From NCBI GenBank assembly GCA_028554755.1, contig JAPTOF010000002.1:27523001-27587000 (forward strand): a stretch of 64,000 nucleotides of DNA. Reading direction: 5' to 3'. Position 1 is the first letter of the stretch. Each line of letters begins with the position of its first letter. This stretch comes from Cordia subcordata. Taxonomy: Eukaryota; Streptophyta; Magnoliopsida; Boraginales; Cordiaceae. The position numbers and the translations under genes are program-made. The notes under the pieces were generated by a model. The model made no database searches, had not been told where the DNA came from, and saw only the letters and a list, made by a program, of their open reading frames with translations. Below, in pieces: positions 35,220-48,709 of the stretch.

Positions 35220-36400
35220 AGATGACTTGTTATGAAATCTGAGTCTGAAATCTAAAAGGCGCCAAAATTACTCACCAAAACTGAACTGCTCAATGGCGGA
35301 GAAAAGAAAAAAAAAATAAAATCAGTGAGATAATAAATATTCCCTAAAAAATTAAATTTTTAAATAAGGAGATCATATAGCATATATTAAACATTGAAAA
35401 TGTAATCTTATTATAGTATATATGATATGTTGAGGGTCATTTACAATGTTTCTCTGACTTTCTAAACAAAAATTATATTTATAAGTAGATTTTCTTAATA
35501 AAAATTTTGCGAGGGCGATGGAGAACCCCCCCCCTCCCCAACCATGTATCTTAAAAGGTCTACTGCTGTATAGGGCGGGTTAATTTATAGAACATTATAA
35601 TGAGCATAAGAATTAATAATTGTGAATTTCCATAATGTTTCATCATAATTTTATTATCAGGTATTTATATTAAAACACATATTATTATCAATTAATAGGA
35701 TAAAATGCACATTGTTCCTGTAATTTGTCTAAAGAAATAATAAACTAATTAAATTGATAGGATAAAATGCACATTCGATGATTTCCACCGTCAAATCGTC
35801 CAAATAGTCACCACCGGCTTTGACCCAAAAGGAGAAAAAGAATATCCGAATTCAGGTTTAATTAGGATGGCTTGCTATGAAATTTGAATCGAAAATCTAA
35901 AAGATATCAAAATTGCTTACCAACATCGAACAATTCTGTTGAGAGGAGACAAAATGAAATCAGTGAGGTAATAAATTCTGTAAAAAATAAAAAATAAAAC
36001 TTTAAATAAGAATATCATATAGCATACATGAACATTGAAAATGTAATTTTATTATAGTATATATGATGTGTTAGGGGTAAATTACAAGATTTTTTTTAAC
36101 TTTTTAAACCTAAATTATATTTATAAATAGATTCTTTTATAAAAATTTGCTAGGGCGATTGTCCCGTGTCTGTTAAAAGGTCAAAAAAGGGGGGAAAAAA
36201 CCTAAGAGTACTCCTTAATACGTACGAAATTGTTATTCAGATGATTAACCACGTTTTTCTTTTCCTATTGGCAGATGGAATTTGAAATATGTGTGCCTTC
36301 AACTTTGACCTCTCGGTGATTTCCACCAGTGCCCAAAATAGTCACCTCCCCTTGACCAAAAAAAAAAAAAGAAAAGAAAAAACACAAAAAGAAATAATCA
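35220..36400. repeat. diverged 0.6-kb tandem duplication
   Basis: Unit 1 (35220 to about 35863) and unit 2 (35864 to about 36400) share in the same order three things: a TGAAAATGTAAT...TTATTATAGTATATATGAT block, an AAATTATATTTATAA(G/A)TAGATT block ending GAGGGCGAT/TAGGGCGAT, and a GATTTCCACC...AATAGTCACC block. The spacing between blocks differs by about 100 bp. No coding sequence. Confidence 0.8.
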
Positions 36401-37005
36401 CCTCTTTTTTGGATCAAAGCAATTTGAATTGCCGAGAGTATGTACCCGTTGAATCCACCCCTTCCACCCTCCCCCCACCACGTCTCTTGTTGGGAGGGTT
36501 TTTCTTTAACTATTTTTAAACTGTTAGAATTAGTCTCAAATACACTATGTCTTGGAAATGCTCTAAATTTTTTTCAAAAAAAAAAGAAGAAGAAGAAGAA
36601 GTCATCCAAATCGATGTAGGCCAATGAATATCGGAGGATAAGAGTTACAAGAAACCAAGGGAAATGTTAAAATGTCAAATTAATGGATAAATAACTTCTT
36701 ATCCTTATCTTGATTATCCAATCACAAGATTGATTAGTCCTTCAAATGCGCTTAATAAGTCTCGCACCTGACTTCCCATAGACCATTTTTTGTATCCTTT
36801 ACGATTCGTCTTGCCCTCAAGCTCGGATAATTTGGAAAAATGATTTGCTTTGAGACTAATGCTATGTTTGTTATATGCATATTTGAAATTTTAAATTTAA
36901 AAAACGTATTACAAGTACAGTATAATTTAATTTTGCATCAATCTCGACAATGGTAGTTTCAAGGTTAGCAAACTTAGAATGCGACTTGTATTTTTTACAG
37001 CAGTA

Positions 37006-37567
37006 TGTCACACCCTTAGCCTAACCTAAGTGCTTTATGCGACACTTAGATACTTTTCTATAGTAAAAGTGGCTAGTGTGCCTGAAAACTACAAACAAAG
37101 GGTTTCGCAAAACAAATAATAAAGCAGTGGAAGTAAAGTATTAAGAGAATAAGACTTTGTATTGCTCTGAAACCTTTTTGTGTCTCTTACAAATGAAAAG
37201 GCTAGGCTATTAATTCATGTTTGTCATCTAATGAATAACTAAGATTATTTTAATTTAATGACTAATATGTGCTTTTCAACTATTCTACCCTAATCATTGG
37301 ATATTTATAATCAATCACAGACAATAATCCCTCAATCAAAGGGGATTTGATGTTCTCCCTATCTAATGTATTTTCTAGATTCTTCCTAGAGAGAAGTGTC
37401 ATGCGTACATCCTTTCAAGCTTTGTCATCCTTGCCACATGGTTGCTCGCATAACGCCTGCATCATCGGGATTGCCATAGCACGGGAAAGTGCCACATGTG
37501 CTTCCGTGCAAGCCTCGGTCTTGTCATCTTGTTGCCCATGTGGCGTCTCCATCGACAGGACGTGACA
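37006..37567 (+). mobile_element. candidate solo LTR (562 bp, Gypsy-like ends)
   Basis: Starts TGTCACACCC and ends ACGTGACA, so the ends are TGTCAC...GTGACA, a terminus frequent in Gypsy LTRs. The flanks share AGTA (37002-37005 and 37568-37571), only four bases. The second half is distinctly more GC-rich than its surroundings. No coding sequence. The call rests mainly on the termini. Confidence 0.45.
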
Positions 37568-37894
37568 AGTAACTTCTGTATCATATGCCTGATTGGCACC
37601 TAGTTGAATTTGCTTGTCCATAGAATAGCGTCCCAATCCAATCTCTACAAATGAAAGTAAAAGGTGCTCTCTTTGTAAAAGTATTTGCCTTAAAACTCTA
37701 CTAATTTTAATAATTTTTGGATATTATTTGTCAATTAAATGTTTATTTAATGGCCAATTTCATAATTTCACATATTTTGTACTAATCAATTATATGAATT
37801 GTGGTCTTAAGATCATTTATGGAAGTATCTTTTTATGAATTAAAAATATGAGTGACAAGTGTCTTTTAGTAAAAGTTTCTAAAAACCTTGTTCC

Positions 37895-38618
37895 AGTGGT
37901 GAAACCAAGATTCGAAGTTAAAAGGGGTGAAGTCTTAAAAAAGATTTTATTTAAATAATTAATGAAAAAAATTCTTAATAAAACATTTTATATAGAAAAT
38001 AAAACAAATATACTATATACATGTGTTTATGTCTATATGCATATATATTTTGCTATTCTCATTATGTTATAAAATATGTGCATAATTGATTAAGCTAATT
38101 AAATATTTTTTTATTTTTTAAACACATTTTAGTGCATGTAAAGATAACTATTCCTCGTCTATTGAGTGTAAAAAATTTATATATTACATATTTTATACAT
38201 CCTTTTGGACATACTTTCTTCTATGACATAACATTCATACAGAATTAATGTTTTAGCTTTCGCTTATCTCTTTCTTTATTCAATATATTATCACTAAGAA
38301 AAAATAGTTAATCAATCTGTCAAAGCTTAAGTAGTATTAATTAAATTTTCAACAAGGAGTTAAATTATTATTGAAAATCATTTAAAATAAATTAAATAAC
38401 CAACAACATTTTGATATTTTGAATAACTAGTTAAACTTGACAAGTTTTCTTATTGGTAATACAAAGACTAAGGAATAGTTTATCAAGTAACTCGGAGGCG
38501 CCACATCAATGAAGTTGAAAAAATTCGTAAATTTAAACTAGTCTATAAAAGCCTTTTTGAACTTAGGGGGTGCAGCCCCTGCTTTCCCCCACTTGCGCCC
38601 CCGGGTCCGCTATTTTTG
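37895..38618. mobile_element. hAT-like non-autonomous element (724 bp)
   Basis: The left end AGTGGTGAAACC and the inverse of the right end (AGCGGACCCG) resemble the CAGTGGCGGA terminus of the element at 11976. It is flanked by CTTGTTCC (37887-37894) and CTAGTTCC (38619-38626), an 8-bp duplication with one mismatch. It carries subterminal G- and C-rich blocks (GGGGTG near left, GGGGGTGCAGCCCC near right). No ORF. Confidence 0.65.
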
Positions 38619-38633
38619 CTAGTTCCAGATTAT

Positions 38634-38860
38634 GGGCTTATTTAGATTGTCTTTAAAAAAATATATATATATATATTTTTTTTAAAAAATTACGTTAAAT
38701 TTGTAATAACTATTTGATTTGCCTTCTAAAAAAATTAAAACTCTAAAAAAAACTTAAATACAGTTTTTTTCATAAGTTAGAATTTTCAACTTAAAAAAAA
38801 ATTATTTTTAAAAAATTGTTAAAAAAAACACTTTTGAAAAAAACTAATCCAAATAAGGCC
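38634..38860. mobile_element. Tourist/Harbinger-like MITE (227 bp)
   Basis: Ends GGGCTTATTTAGATTG and, inverted, GGCCTTATTTGGATTA. TAT flanks it on both sides (38631-38633 and 38861-38863). A 3-bp target and GGGCTT-type ends fit the PIF/Harbinger superfamily. The interior is A/T foldback-like. It sits 7 bp from the right target site of the hAT-like element. Confidence 0.65.
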
Positions 38861-39281
38861 TATATAGGATGATTAATTAAGCGTCTATCTGTTGGGCACA
38901 CGTACAAATCATGTTTGCTATCTTGGTTGATATGATCGAGGTCCCAATGATAAGAGAGATGAGCTATGTGTTGCTAGGCTAAACATATATATATATATAT
39001 ATATATATTGATGCTTTTCTTGTTAAATTTTTGAGAAGATAATTCAATCAACGCAGTTCAACTATTAGATAATAAATTTTTGTGTGTAATAGTGTGAGTT
39101 CCTAATACATGCTCGAGTTCCATCAACGATCTCAAACGTGAGGCAAGAAAACAGTGTTTTTCTCTTGTTCTTACTACCGGAGCATTATTGGGCAACAAAT
39201 ACGTGGATGTTTGCTAAGAAAATAAATGACTTGACATAATTGACTAAATCTTAGAATTACAGAGTTTTATCAGCTACTGTT

Positions 39282-39531
39282 TGTTAGAGTTGTCACCTCA
39301 CTTAAAAGTTTAAGAGAACATATTAATTTGTTTATTTATTGTACTTACATGTCCTCCTACATGGAGCATAAGTTATTTAGAGTTTAAAAGTAAAAATTTT
39401 AATATTTTTAAATAGTGACAGTGAGATTCAAATCCAAAATTTAGGTTTTTATACCATTTAGAGTTACTATTTCATTTAAAAGTTTAAACATATAAAAAAA
39501 ATATTGATTTATTTATTTATTTTACTTAACA
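39282..39531 (-). mobile_element. second TRIM copy
   Basis: Direct repeats 39282-39349 (TGTTAGAGTTGTCACC) and 39457-39531 (TTTAGAGTTACTATTT) correspond to the LTRs of the TRIM at 19621. Before the right one is a decayed primer site TTTTTATACCA, and after the left one GTCCTCCTACATG replaces the GTCCCCTCACATG tract. No clear target duplication; more diverged than the first copy. Confidence 0.75.
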
Positions 39532-41829
39532 CTACATAATGATTTTTGTTAAGTTCAAAGTAAATAAATAATTTCTTGTATAATCTATTATTCATGTAAC
39601 AAGAACATCCTCGGGCAAGCGAAGTACGCAATCATGAGCGCAAGATGACGAAAAAACGGCGGTGCACGTGGTCAATTTACTTTAAAAAAAGGCCAAAGGG
39701 CCAAACTAATGATTAATTAATGTTCTGTACGTAGTTCAATTACAATACGCAACATAAAATGGTTTCACCTAGTCCTTGCTGCTTAGGTGAAAACGCGATT
39801 CAACATGCTATTTTACATTTTCTAATAGTGGAGATTCACTGAACATGTCGACCTCATTGATTAACAAATATATGAATGGGGCTTTTTCCATCATATCATC
39901 GCCGCGTTCCTCGGCCGCGCAACTCCGCTAATGTGTTAATTGATCTTGTGATTTCAATGTCGTAACGCTCAAGACCTTTGTCTTTGTTTGTTATTCGCAT
40001 GAGGCGGCTTAATGGGTCCCCCCCCCCCCCACACACTCTTTTTTAAGTTTTGTCATCAAAACAATTTAATTTTTTCATTTAACCATGATTATAGAATTCT
40101 AATATATTCTTGGCAGGACAAAACTTTTAAACCGATCCGCCCAAGCCACCACCTCCTGTCAAAAAAAATGGGATCGCATGATTTTTTGACTTTATTGTGT
40201 GAGGAGTGGTAAGAGCGATGCCAGTTGCAAGACCAACTCTTCTTGACAAACTTGTCATTCTTCATTGACAGGTTACGAGAAAATGTCCTAGTAGTCTGCA
40301 TTTGGGGCTATTCCGACTAGTAGTCTATCTAATTACTTTTAAAAATTCTAAAAACACTCCACCTTTTTTCGTAAAGCAGTGAAAGTTTAAGACAAATTCT
40401 ACATATGGGTTTTGTTTTTCGTAAATAAATATCAATTATATATATATATATATATATATATTTTAGATTAGATAATCAATTAAAGATTATATTATTTGTG
40501 ATGATTAGTAGCATCATGCAAACTTTTATGATCTAATAATAGGGTTCAAATTAGTATGTCTAATTGAATTGAAAGAATATGTGCCTAGTTAAAACATGCA
40601 CAATGATGTACTGAGACGGCCTCCAAAAACATGATTGTTAATTTGAGCAAAGAAAAGCTCGACGAAAAGAATTGTTAATATATCGTAGGAAGCCTCAGCA
40701 TCTCCCGAAAGAGCAAGAATTACTCAATCACCTCAATAACATGAACCTAGATGAGCTAGGAAATATGACTCAACATCGCCATGATATGTCGCCATGATAT
40801 GTTAAAAGTGACCTATTTGATCTATCTTTAATGTTTTATAAAAATAATCAATTTGGTTTTTATTTTAAAACTAACTTGCTTAATTCTCAATATTTGCAAA
40901 AAAAATTGTACAATGTAGCTCTCAAAAGATAGTTATGTTCTCGGTACATGACCAACTAATAGGATCAAAACAATACATTCGTCAAATATTGCGTGCAAGT
41001 TGGAAGTAACTCTTAAAACAACATAGACTAAATTAAAAATTTTAAGAAATGTGAGGGGTTAAGTAAATTATTTCTAAAATAATAGGGACGAAATTGCTAA
41101 TTTCAGTAAACAAGGGGACCATTTCCTAAATTTTCACAAAAATTTACAATCATAGATCCCTGGGTGATCCAAATTTCCTTTTATGGAAGTTGACCAGAAA
41201 CCATCGGAGAGCTGGACGCCTCCACATCTTGTTATTATTTTAATGTACCTTGGTCCATATGCTAGCTGTCGTATGCAGATACGATCTGGGCATGGTGCCA
41301 ACTGCCATCATGTTGCCCCTGTCCTGTATCCACCGTTCGTTTTTGGAATAATGTGGAGAAAGAAAATATTGAATATTTCATCAACCTCATGCATGCCGAC
41401 TCAATATCTTTTTCTTGTTTGACCCAAAAAAAAATGTTGGTTTCTTTTCAGGAGAGGCAACATCAAACAAATGATCACTCTTCCAAAGAAGTGTACTTTT
41501 AAAAGTGGTTTTGCTTCTAGCATTTCAAATCTTTTACTTTTCACTAAAAATATCTTCGCACATGGTGGTTGAATAATCAAACATCCACATATTTACATGT
41601 ATTCGGGTTTGGAGGATTTCAAGTAATCGTTATTTCATCCTTCAAAATATGTGGAAAATGTAATTGTTAACGTCAAGTTCTTTCTCTTTATAACTTCAAG
41701 GTAGTTAATGCCAATTTGCCGTACTACGACTTTAGAAGCTACACTTTCTTGCACGACTCGAAGGCTAATGAAACCCTACGCAAGCAAATTCATTTGCACA
41801 ATGCTTAAGGTGATAAATTAAATAAATAA
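39532..41829. other. intergenic, no gene seen
   Basis: A+T-rich with a C-homopolymer at 40019-40030 and a TA microsatellite at 40440-40460. At 40805-41115 there is a decayed 'agggac(t/g)aaat' type MITE. The open frame at 41183-41422 lacks any recognisable domain. Confidence 0.55.
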
Positions 41830-42224
41830 AGGTAGATGACTTATTTGGTCCTTTATCTTTGACTTTTTTGATAATTAAGTCTTTTATCTTTGAAATGCGA
41901 CAATTCAATCTCTTATCTTTGCAACTTGTGACACCATTAGTCTCAAACTCAAAAAGATCAAGAAATTAATGAAGTTGGAGGACTAATCTTATCATAAATT
42001 ATAAAGATAAGGGATTGATAACTTCACAAATTACGAAGAGGAATTAATGTAGTCACAAATTGCAAAATAAAAGATTGAAACATGTTCTTTTTTTATGTTT
42101 TTTGAACTTAGGACTAAAGACATCACTAATTACAAAGATAAAGGACCATATTGTCATGTTTTAAAGATAAGGGATTTAATTGTCGGAAATGTCAAAAATA
42201 AGGGACTAAATATGTCATTAACCC
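41830..42224. mobile_element. MULE-like foldback MITE (395 bp)
   Basis: The left arm (GATGACTTATTTGGTCC... then CTTTTATCTTTGAAATG) is the imperfect inverse of the right arm (ending AGGGACTAAATATGTCATTA). The flanks share AATAAATAA (41821-41829 and 42225-42233), a 9-bp duplication, though in A/T-rich sequence. The words 'cttatctttg' and 'aaagataa(a/g)gg' are repeated several times per arm. Confidence 0.7.
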
Positions 42225-44850
42225 AATAAATAAATTAAAGTCGAGCTTTGTTGGTTCGTACGATTCTATTTAACTTGTTTGAGCTCAATTTCACTTTTAG
42301 TCCTTGGTTCGGTAGAATTTCGTTTAGCTCATTTGAACTCCATTCCATTCTAGACTCTTAAATTAAATCACATATGATGGGATATTAAAATACATTCTTA
42401 ACAGAAGAACAACTCATTTTTTATGGCTTCCTATTTGATTTGTCGCAAAGTAATAAACCTTGAGGAACCAGCTCTCCTACTTTCCCTGAGCATCTTCATC
42501 AACTACCTTAACCAAGCAGGTGGAAGAAAGCTCGTAACTCATTACTATACTGGGCTGTCTTATAGATCAACTTTCTCGTAAAAGATTATATACGCAATAA
42601 ACTATTCCATGTATGGTACGGCGAGCATGCACCAATAACAAAACGTGACGTTCTAATACTATGTTTTGGGTAAGGGAAAATCACACGCATAATTTTTAAA
42701 GTTAACATGATTTTTTAAGTTAGTCCTACTTGTTTAAATTGATATAAATCAATTCTCAATATTTTCAAAAACCAATCAAATTAGTCCCTCAGATCAAAAT
42801 CACAGTTAACATTAACCAAAAGTTGATCACGCACTTTACACATAACCAATGATATCAGGGTAAAATTGGAAAATAGAATTTCATCTATTGTGCTTATATA
42901 AAAATGTAAAGATCTTTGCTTTGTTTTCGTTGCTACTGGTGGCGTAGGCTAATAAGTTTTTTTTTTTCCTATTGCTTAATAATATTTCTATTTTGTAATA
43001 AAAAAAAAACCAAAGCTACAACTCTTTTTTTTCTCATTTAATTTAATATGAAACATGAAAAGTTTAATACCAAAATTCTCGAGATGACAGTAAACAAAAC
43101 ATTCTAATTTAATTTGGGCTGAAAGCTGGTGATGGAACTAGAAGTAGAGGAAATTTTGTTTGTTGTAAATGTGTCAAGTTTTGTTGAAGTGGTGAGAGCA
43201 AAGGACGAGGATTTTATATTAACTCATATTTTGATCCTAACCTTCTAATTTAAAATCTTAATCATATATTTCATATATCAACAAATTTTCACAATTGATT
43301 TAAATAAAGAAGGATAAGAAAATGAGAATGAAAAATTACTTTTCGTAGGAGTATGATATTTCAATCAATGAAGAAGATTTGTTAAAATAAAAAATATATA
43401 GTTAAGATTTTAGTTAGAAGGTTAGGACCAAAATAGAAGTTAGGAGATAATTCAAAGGTGACCAAACTGATGCAATTAAGGTTTTAATGGTGCATTCAAC
43501 ATGTTGGATGTAAAGTCAATGAGGCAGGTCGAGTTGTCTTTCTTTTTTCTTTTATTTTTTTAATTTTTAGTTGATTATAATACCTTGAACTTTTGTACTG
43601 TGAATTTCATTATGTAATAATTTTTAGACAATAAAAGTTCCTAATTTTCATTAAAAATTTTCAATCAAATGTTTAATGTGTCTTATAAAAGTTCACAGTA
43701 AATCCAAATATGCAAAGAATGCAATAACTATCATCCAAAATGTTAAATTTCTACTACTTTTTTTCTTTTTGGCTAGGAATTCTTGCTTAAAAGAATAAAT
43801 AATCGGATTTCGTTTTGTAGCGCAAAAGGTAAGATTGTCAATTGCTTTTATGTTTGAGGTTATTCAGGACATTTTCGTCAAAACTAACCTCTATTATAAT
43901 TGTAGGAACTAATCTAACCAAAATAATTAAAATTGGGGATTTATATAAATTATTTAAAATAATAGGGATTAAAATTAAAAAATATGTAAACATTAGATAC
44001 TTATTTAAATTCAACTCTTTTGGGTAAATTACAAAACATTACCTATAAAAAGTGTACGAAATCAACCTGTACGTGGTACCTTAATTAATTAGCTCATAAC
44101 GCTTCGTATTTTGTTCCAAGATAATTGAGGGTGTTAATCTTGGCTATTTCATGCGGCAGAACAATTTTAAGTTTGGTTAAAATTTCATCAAATCATCGTT
44201 GTTTTTGCAAAATCCAAAGGTTAACAGATTGAACATTTGTCTTAAATTTTGAATATAAACTATATAGAAACCAATCATCCAATTCCATATTTGTGTTGAA
44301 TTTTGAATTAGTATATTTGAGTTGATATATTCTTATTTTGTCGGTGAATGGATATACTATTATTACATTACTTGCCTAAACTTATATTTTTATCTTTTTT
44401 TTTATGAAATTTAAATCTAAATCATCACTGATTACAGAAACAACCTCAAGCCCAATCACACGGCGATCAAGTAATCGACTTCGTCAGCGCCAATAGTACT
44501 TGTGCATACTGCTTTAGCAATCAATCAATCAAGTTTTGTACTGTTTTCCTCTGATTTACAGCATGAACGCAATTAATTTGTTACAGGGTGCGGCCAAGTA
44601 ATTAAGGCACGTGACGCTTTAAAGTGATTAGATTTGACCAGAGAGAAAGATATTTTAGCCTTAAATTTTGAACAAATTTTTAAATAAATACCTTAATTTT
44701 GAAAAATATTTTTTTTGTCTCTCAAATTAATAAATAATTATCAAAATTAGAAGTCAATCATTTGACTTATTAGAAAATTCCAAAATGTCAACTTTTTTAT
44801 ATAATTGGACTCCATATGTTTGTTGAAAAATATTTTCCTAAAAAATAAAT
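42225..44850. other. intergenic, no gene seen
   Basis: Contains decayed MITE-like segments (42660-42810 and 43865-44040, with 'aatagggattaa' words), an A run at 43000 and no recognisable coding region. Confidence 0.5.
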
Positions 44851-44854
44851 TTTT

Positions 44855-45430
44855 GATTTTTCGGTATTTGGTAACATTGGAAAAAAAGTCAATTATAAAA
44901 TATTTTTTCGCTAACAAAAAATTCCATTATAAATGAAGGAAAACATTTTTCGGTGGCCAAAAAGACAAATATTTTTCGCACAATGACTCCCTCTTTTTCT
45001 TCTGGTAGGCCTACATCCCCCCTATCTCCACCCCCAACCCCACCCCACCCCTACCCCTTTAAAAAAATAAAAAAGTAAAAATTTTGAAATTAAAAATTAA
45101 TTTTTCAATAATCTTTAACAAAAATCATTTAAAGGATAATTGAAATATTTTTTTAATTTTAATTTTAATTTTTTATTTTTCAAAAGGATAGGGCTAGGGT
45201 AGAGGTAGAGGTAGAGCTAGGGTTGGGGTTGGGGGTTGGGGGTGGGGGCGAGGGGAGGCCTATTGGAAGAAAAAAGATAGGAAGTTACTGTGTAAAAAAA
45301 ATATTTTCATCTTCTTAACCATTAAAGAACATTTTTTTTTTCATTTATAACTAAGGTATTTTATTGATTTAAAAATATTTTTCAATTGACTTATTTTGTA
45401 ATGCTACCAAACACCAAACCAAATATATAC
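44855..45430. mobile_element. large foldback MITE
   Basis: The left half (CGGTATTTGGTAACATTGG, then TCCATTATAAATGAAGG, then a C-rich tract at 45017-45060) is mirrored inverted in the right half. There a G-rich tract lies at 45188-45260, then TCATTTATAACTAAGG, then GTAATGCTACCAAACACC. The hairpin centre lies near 45115. The C-rich and G-rich tracts pair with each other. Target duplication not resolved; superfamily unknown. Confidence 0.65.
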
Positions 45431-48400
45431 AAAAGTTGCTTAAGAGTATCTTGGAATTTTTCAACAAGTAAATGGTTGACTATTAATTTTGATAAATATT
45501 TATTAATTTGAGAAACTTAAAAAAAATACTTTTATAGTTGAGGGATCTATATGAAAATTTGTTTAAAATTTAGAAATTGAAATATCTTTTTCCCAATTTT
45601 ACAAGTGGCCGCGTCATAAAAGACTAGTAAAGCCTTGTATTTGGATGGTTCATTAATACTGTCTTCAATATATTAGACAAGATATTTATGTCTCGAAATT
45701 GCATCTGTACTTTGTCGGCCAATTTTGCAAGTTCTTTCGTCAACATATTTTCAGCTTCAACTTATGATATAGAGAATATAGTGATCTACCAATAGCAGTG
45801 AACTCTTTTTCAAGGAGAATTCAGTTTGGAGATAATGACCCATTTTGAGTGATTCCCCGGGAACGTTGCCCGTCGCTAGGATTGAATCTTATCATCAACC
45901 ATGGATTGAGAGCCTTGAATAGACCAAACTGGCACAATTATTGGAGAGGTAGTACTGCATTCAAAAGTTTATTTATTGGAAATCGCACCTGTCAAATTAG
46001 ATTTCCTTGTTATGAAAAAATGGAATTAGGTAATAAAATATCAGAAGCAAAAAATTTCGATTTGTTGATCCTGTTTACATAATTTTATTGAACCCTCTTA
46101 ATTAAAAACATAAGAATTGTTAAAGAGAACTGGTCTATTCTTAAAGTAATAGTCCTACTTCTAAAAATAAATTCGAGTTCTTAATCAATAATAGCAATTA
46201 ATGCTATAAATGAGTCAAACTATCTCATTTAAAAAAAAAAAAAGAAGTGAATTTTTGTTTAAAAAAACTTGTACAATCATGCATCATACTTTTCAGGCTT
46301 GAACGCGTCATTGGGTCAAAACTTTTTCTTTATATTTTATTTTTTCAAAATTAATTTATTAATTTAATGTTGACCCTCGTAAGAAATACTTCTAGCTCCG
46401 CCACTGAATTCAATTGTAACTCCCCTTAAAAACAATTGCGAACTGAAGAACACAAAATATGTCTAAGATCTTGCAAAATTCATCAACATGAGGACAACGC
46501 GCGCGTTATAATACTATTGTAATTCCTGATACTAAGCACAACCGATTACTTCTTCAGATTTTGAAAAAATGAATAGTGAGTTTCACGGATTCTAACGCCT
46601 GAACCATGACATGAAGAGAGTGGATAAAGTAAAAGATCAATAAAATCTTATTTTTAAGATTTGTTTTAACATAAATGTGCAATTTGTCACTCGTCTGAAT
46701 TAATATCTTATTATGCGTAGTATATCAGAAGACAATCACGTCTATATCATTTCTCCAGATCTTTATCACAGGCCCATAACATATGGTCCTAGGTCAATTG
46801 TGAGCTACGTCAAAGAGCTCCCATGTACTTGTCAAATTGGCCCAATTGACATGGGCCCCTAAGATGTTTGTAATGTTTCATTCAAAAGGATAAGCTTCAG
46901 CAACCCCCCCCCCCCAACACCAAAACAAAACCAACAAAAAAACAAAAAGGAAAAACTAAAAGAGTAAGTCAGAGAGGTGTATCTACCCACTGTACTCAAA
47001 CCTTTTTTGGGTCAAAATAAAATTTTCATTAATAAAGAAAATTATGAAATGCAATACAAGTTATATACAATAATAGATAGGACAAAATTGAAAAGAAAAA
47101 TGTTACTGAGACAGAATGAAATGCTGGAAGTCCAATATGCTGCGTTTTGAACCTGACAAATAGGGAACATTTCAACTTTAAGCACATCGCATAAGAACGA
47201 CTATTTAGCTATCCAATACCAAATTGTTGTAAGTAAGAAATATCTCATCCCTTTATTTTCACTCTTAAAAAGAAAAGATAAATAAGAACGGAGAGAAATG
47301 ATGTCGTTGTTTAGATGAAGTGATAATTGTAACATGGTATTAGAATTTAGACACCAAAAGATCTTAATTTTTCACAATCACCTACTTAAGAAAAATATAA
47401 AAACTGTCTATGCACAAGATTGTAAATCAAATCATTTATGTACATAAAAAAATTACTAATACAATAAATAAATAGACAAATATTTTTCTACAAGTTTCAG
47501 CTTGCTGTATATGTAGAATGGTAGGTGCAGCTATGGTCAACCTGTTTGGGGTTCAGATGTAAGCTTTCCGTAAGCAGATAGTGCAAAGATCACGGGATGG
47601 CAAACATTAAGATAAACTAGGTATTGTGAGGGCGTCTTGTATGTATAGAATAATTGTCTACTCTATAAATAATTGTTTCTTAATTCGCATTTAACTTACA
47701 AATATGTGGGTTTTAGTGGGCAATCAATGGGCTGTTTGCTGTTTTCCGGCATGTGTCTGATGAATCCTTTCCCTAGGCAATGGATATACATTTTGAAACA
47801 TTTTCAAAAATCAAAGATTACATTGTTGTCTTTTTCATTATCAATCTCAGTACTTTTTTTATGCTAAATTAATCTGAATTATGTTACATACAATAAATAA
47901 ATATAAAAATATTCTCTCTATTAAATTAAACTTTTAAATAAAGTTGTAATTCTAATATAGTATTAGAGTAAAAAAAAAATCTTAATAATTTCAGATTTGA
48001 AACTCACTGTTATCCATTTAGAATATTGAACTTGTCGTGTATTTTAAGATTTGACATTTATAATATAAAAATATGATAAATTTTTAAAGAAAAGAGTTGT
48101 CAGTCGAAATCCTAGGTACCATATCTAATGTTATTTCAACTAAATGTTTTTGGCGGGTATAGGTTTGTCCCAATGCATGAATTGTATATCCCCACACGAC
48201 CTACTCACTTTATCTTCATTTCTAAGGTGCAATGAACTTGGGCATCATGCAAGGGCCTCACCAATATTCTTGGGTTATCCATGCATGAAAAGGAGGAAGC
48301 TGAAGAAACTTTTGCATGCCTGTGTGGGGGCGTGTTAACTCGTAGGTCAAAGTCACATTCAATTTTCTTATTATGGGCAGTTGGCCAAACCCATGCTATA

Positions 48401-48479
48401 TAAGCTTCCATTTTCCAACCTTACTGTATCGGACTGTAGTGATGATACCGTGCATGCATGATGGTCCTTGATGGAGTAT
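45431..48479. other. intergenic, no gene seen
   Basis: An open frame at 45849-46082 has slightly coding-like composition but no domain I recognise. At about 46385-46405 the text CTAGCTCCGCCACTG is the right terminus of another CAGTGGCGGA-type hAT-like element whose left end I could not place. A 10-C run is at 46905. Confidence 0.45.
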
Positions 48480-48482
48480 TTA

Positions 48483-48706
48483 GGGTTGGTTTAGATTGAA
48501 TTTTTTAGTAGCGTTGTTTTTGATGACTTTTAAAGAGAATATGTTTTTGAGAAATTAAAAATTTTGACTAATAAAAAAATTATATTTGAATTTTTTAATA
48601 GTTTTAGCCTGCTAAAAATCAAGTCAAATAGCAAAAATAATATATTTTTTAACAAAAAATGTTCTTTTTTCTTTAAAAAAAAAAAAAAACCAACCCGAAC
48701 AAGCCC
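48483..48706. mobile_element. Tourist/Harbinger-like MITE (224 bp)
   Basis: Ends GGGTTGGTTTAGATTG and, inverted, GGGCTTGTTCGGGTTGG. It is flanked by TTA on both sides (48480-48482 and 48707-48709), the canonical PIF/Harbinger target. A/T-rich interior, no ORF. Confidence 0.75.
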
Positions 48707-48709
48707 TTA

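Noticed and set aside
36289..36519. ORF with a Lys/Glu-rich stretch in the 0.6-kb duplication
   Set aside because: The coding appearance comes from an A-rich simple tract. The paired duplicate unit does not conserve the frame.
45849..46082. 77-codon open frame that looked slightly protein-like
   Set aside because: No domain or conserved motif, no splice partners and no homologous neighbour. Kept only as a remark in the intergenic entry.
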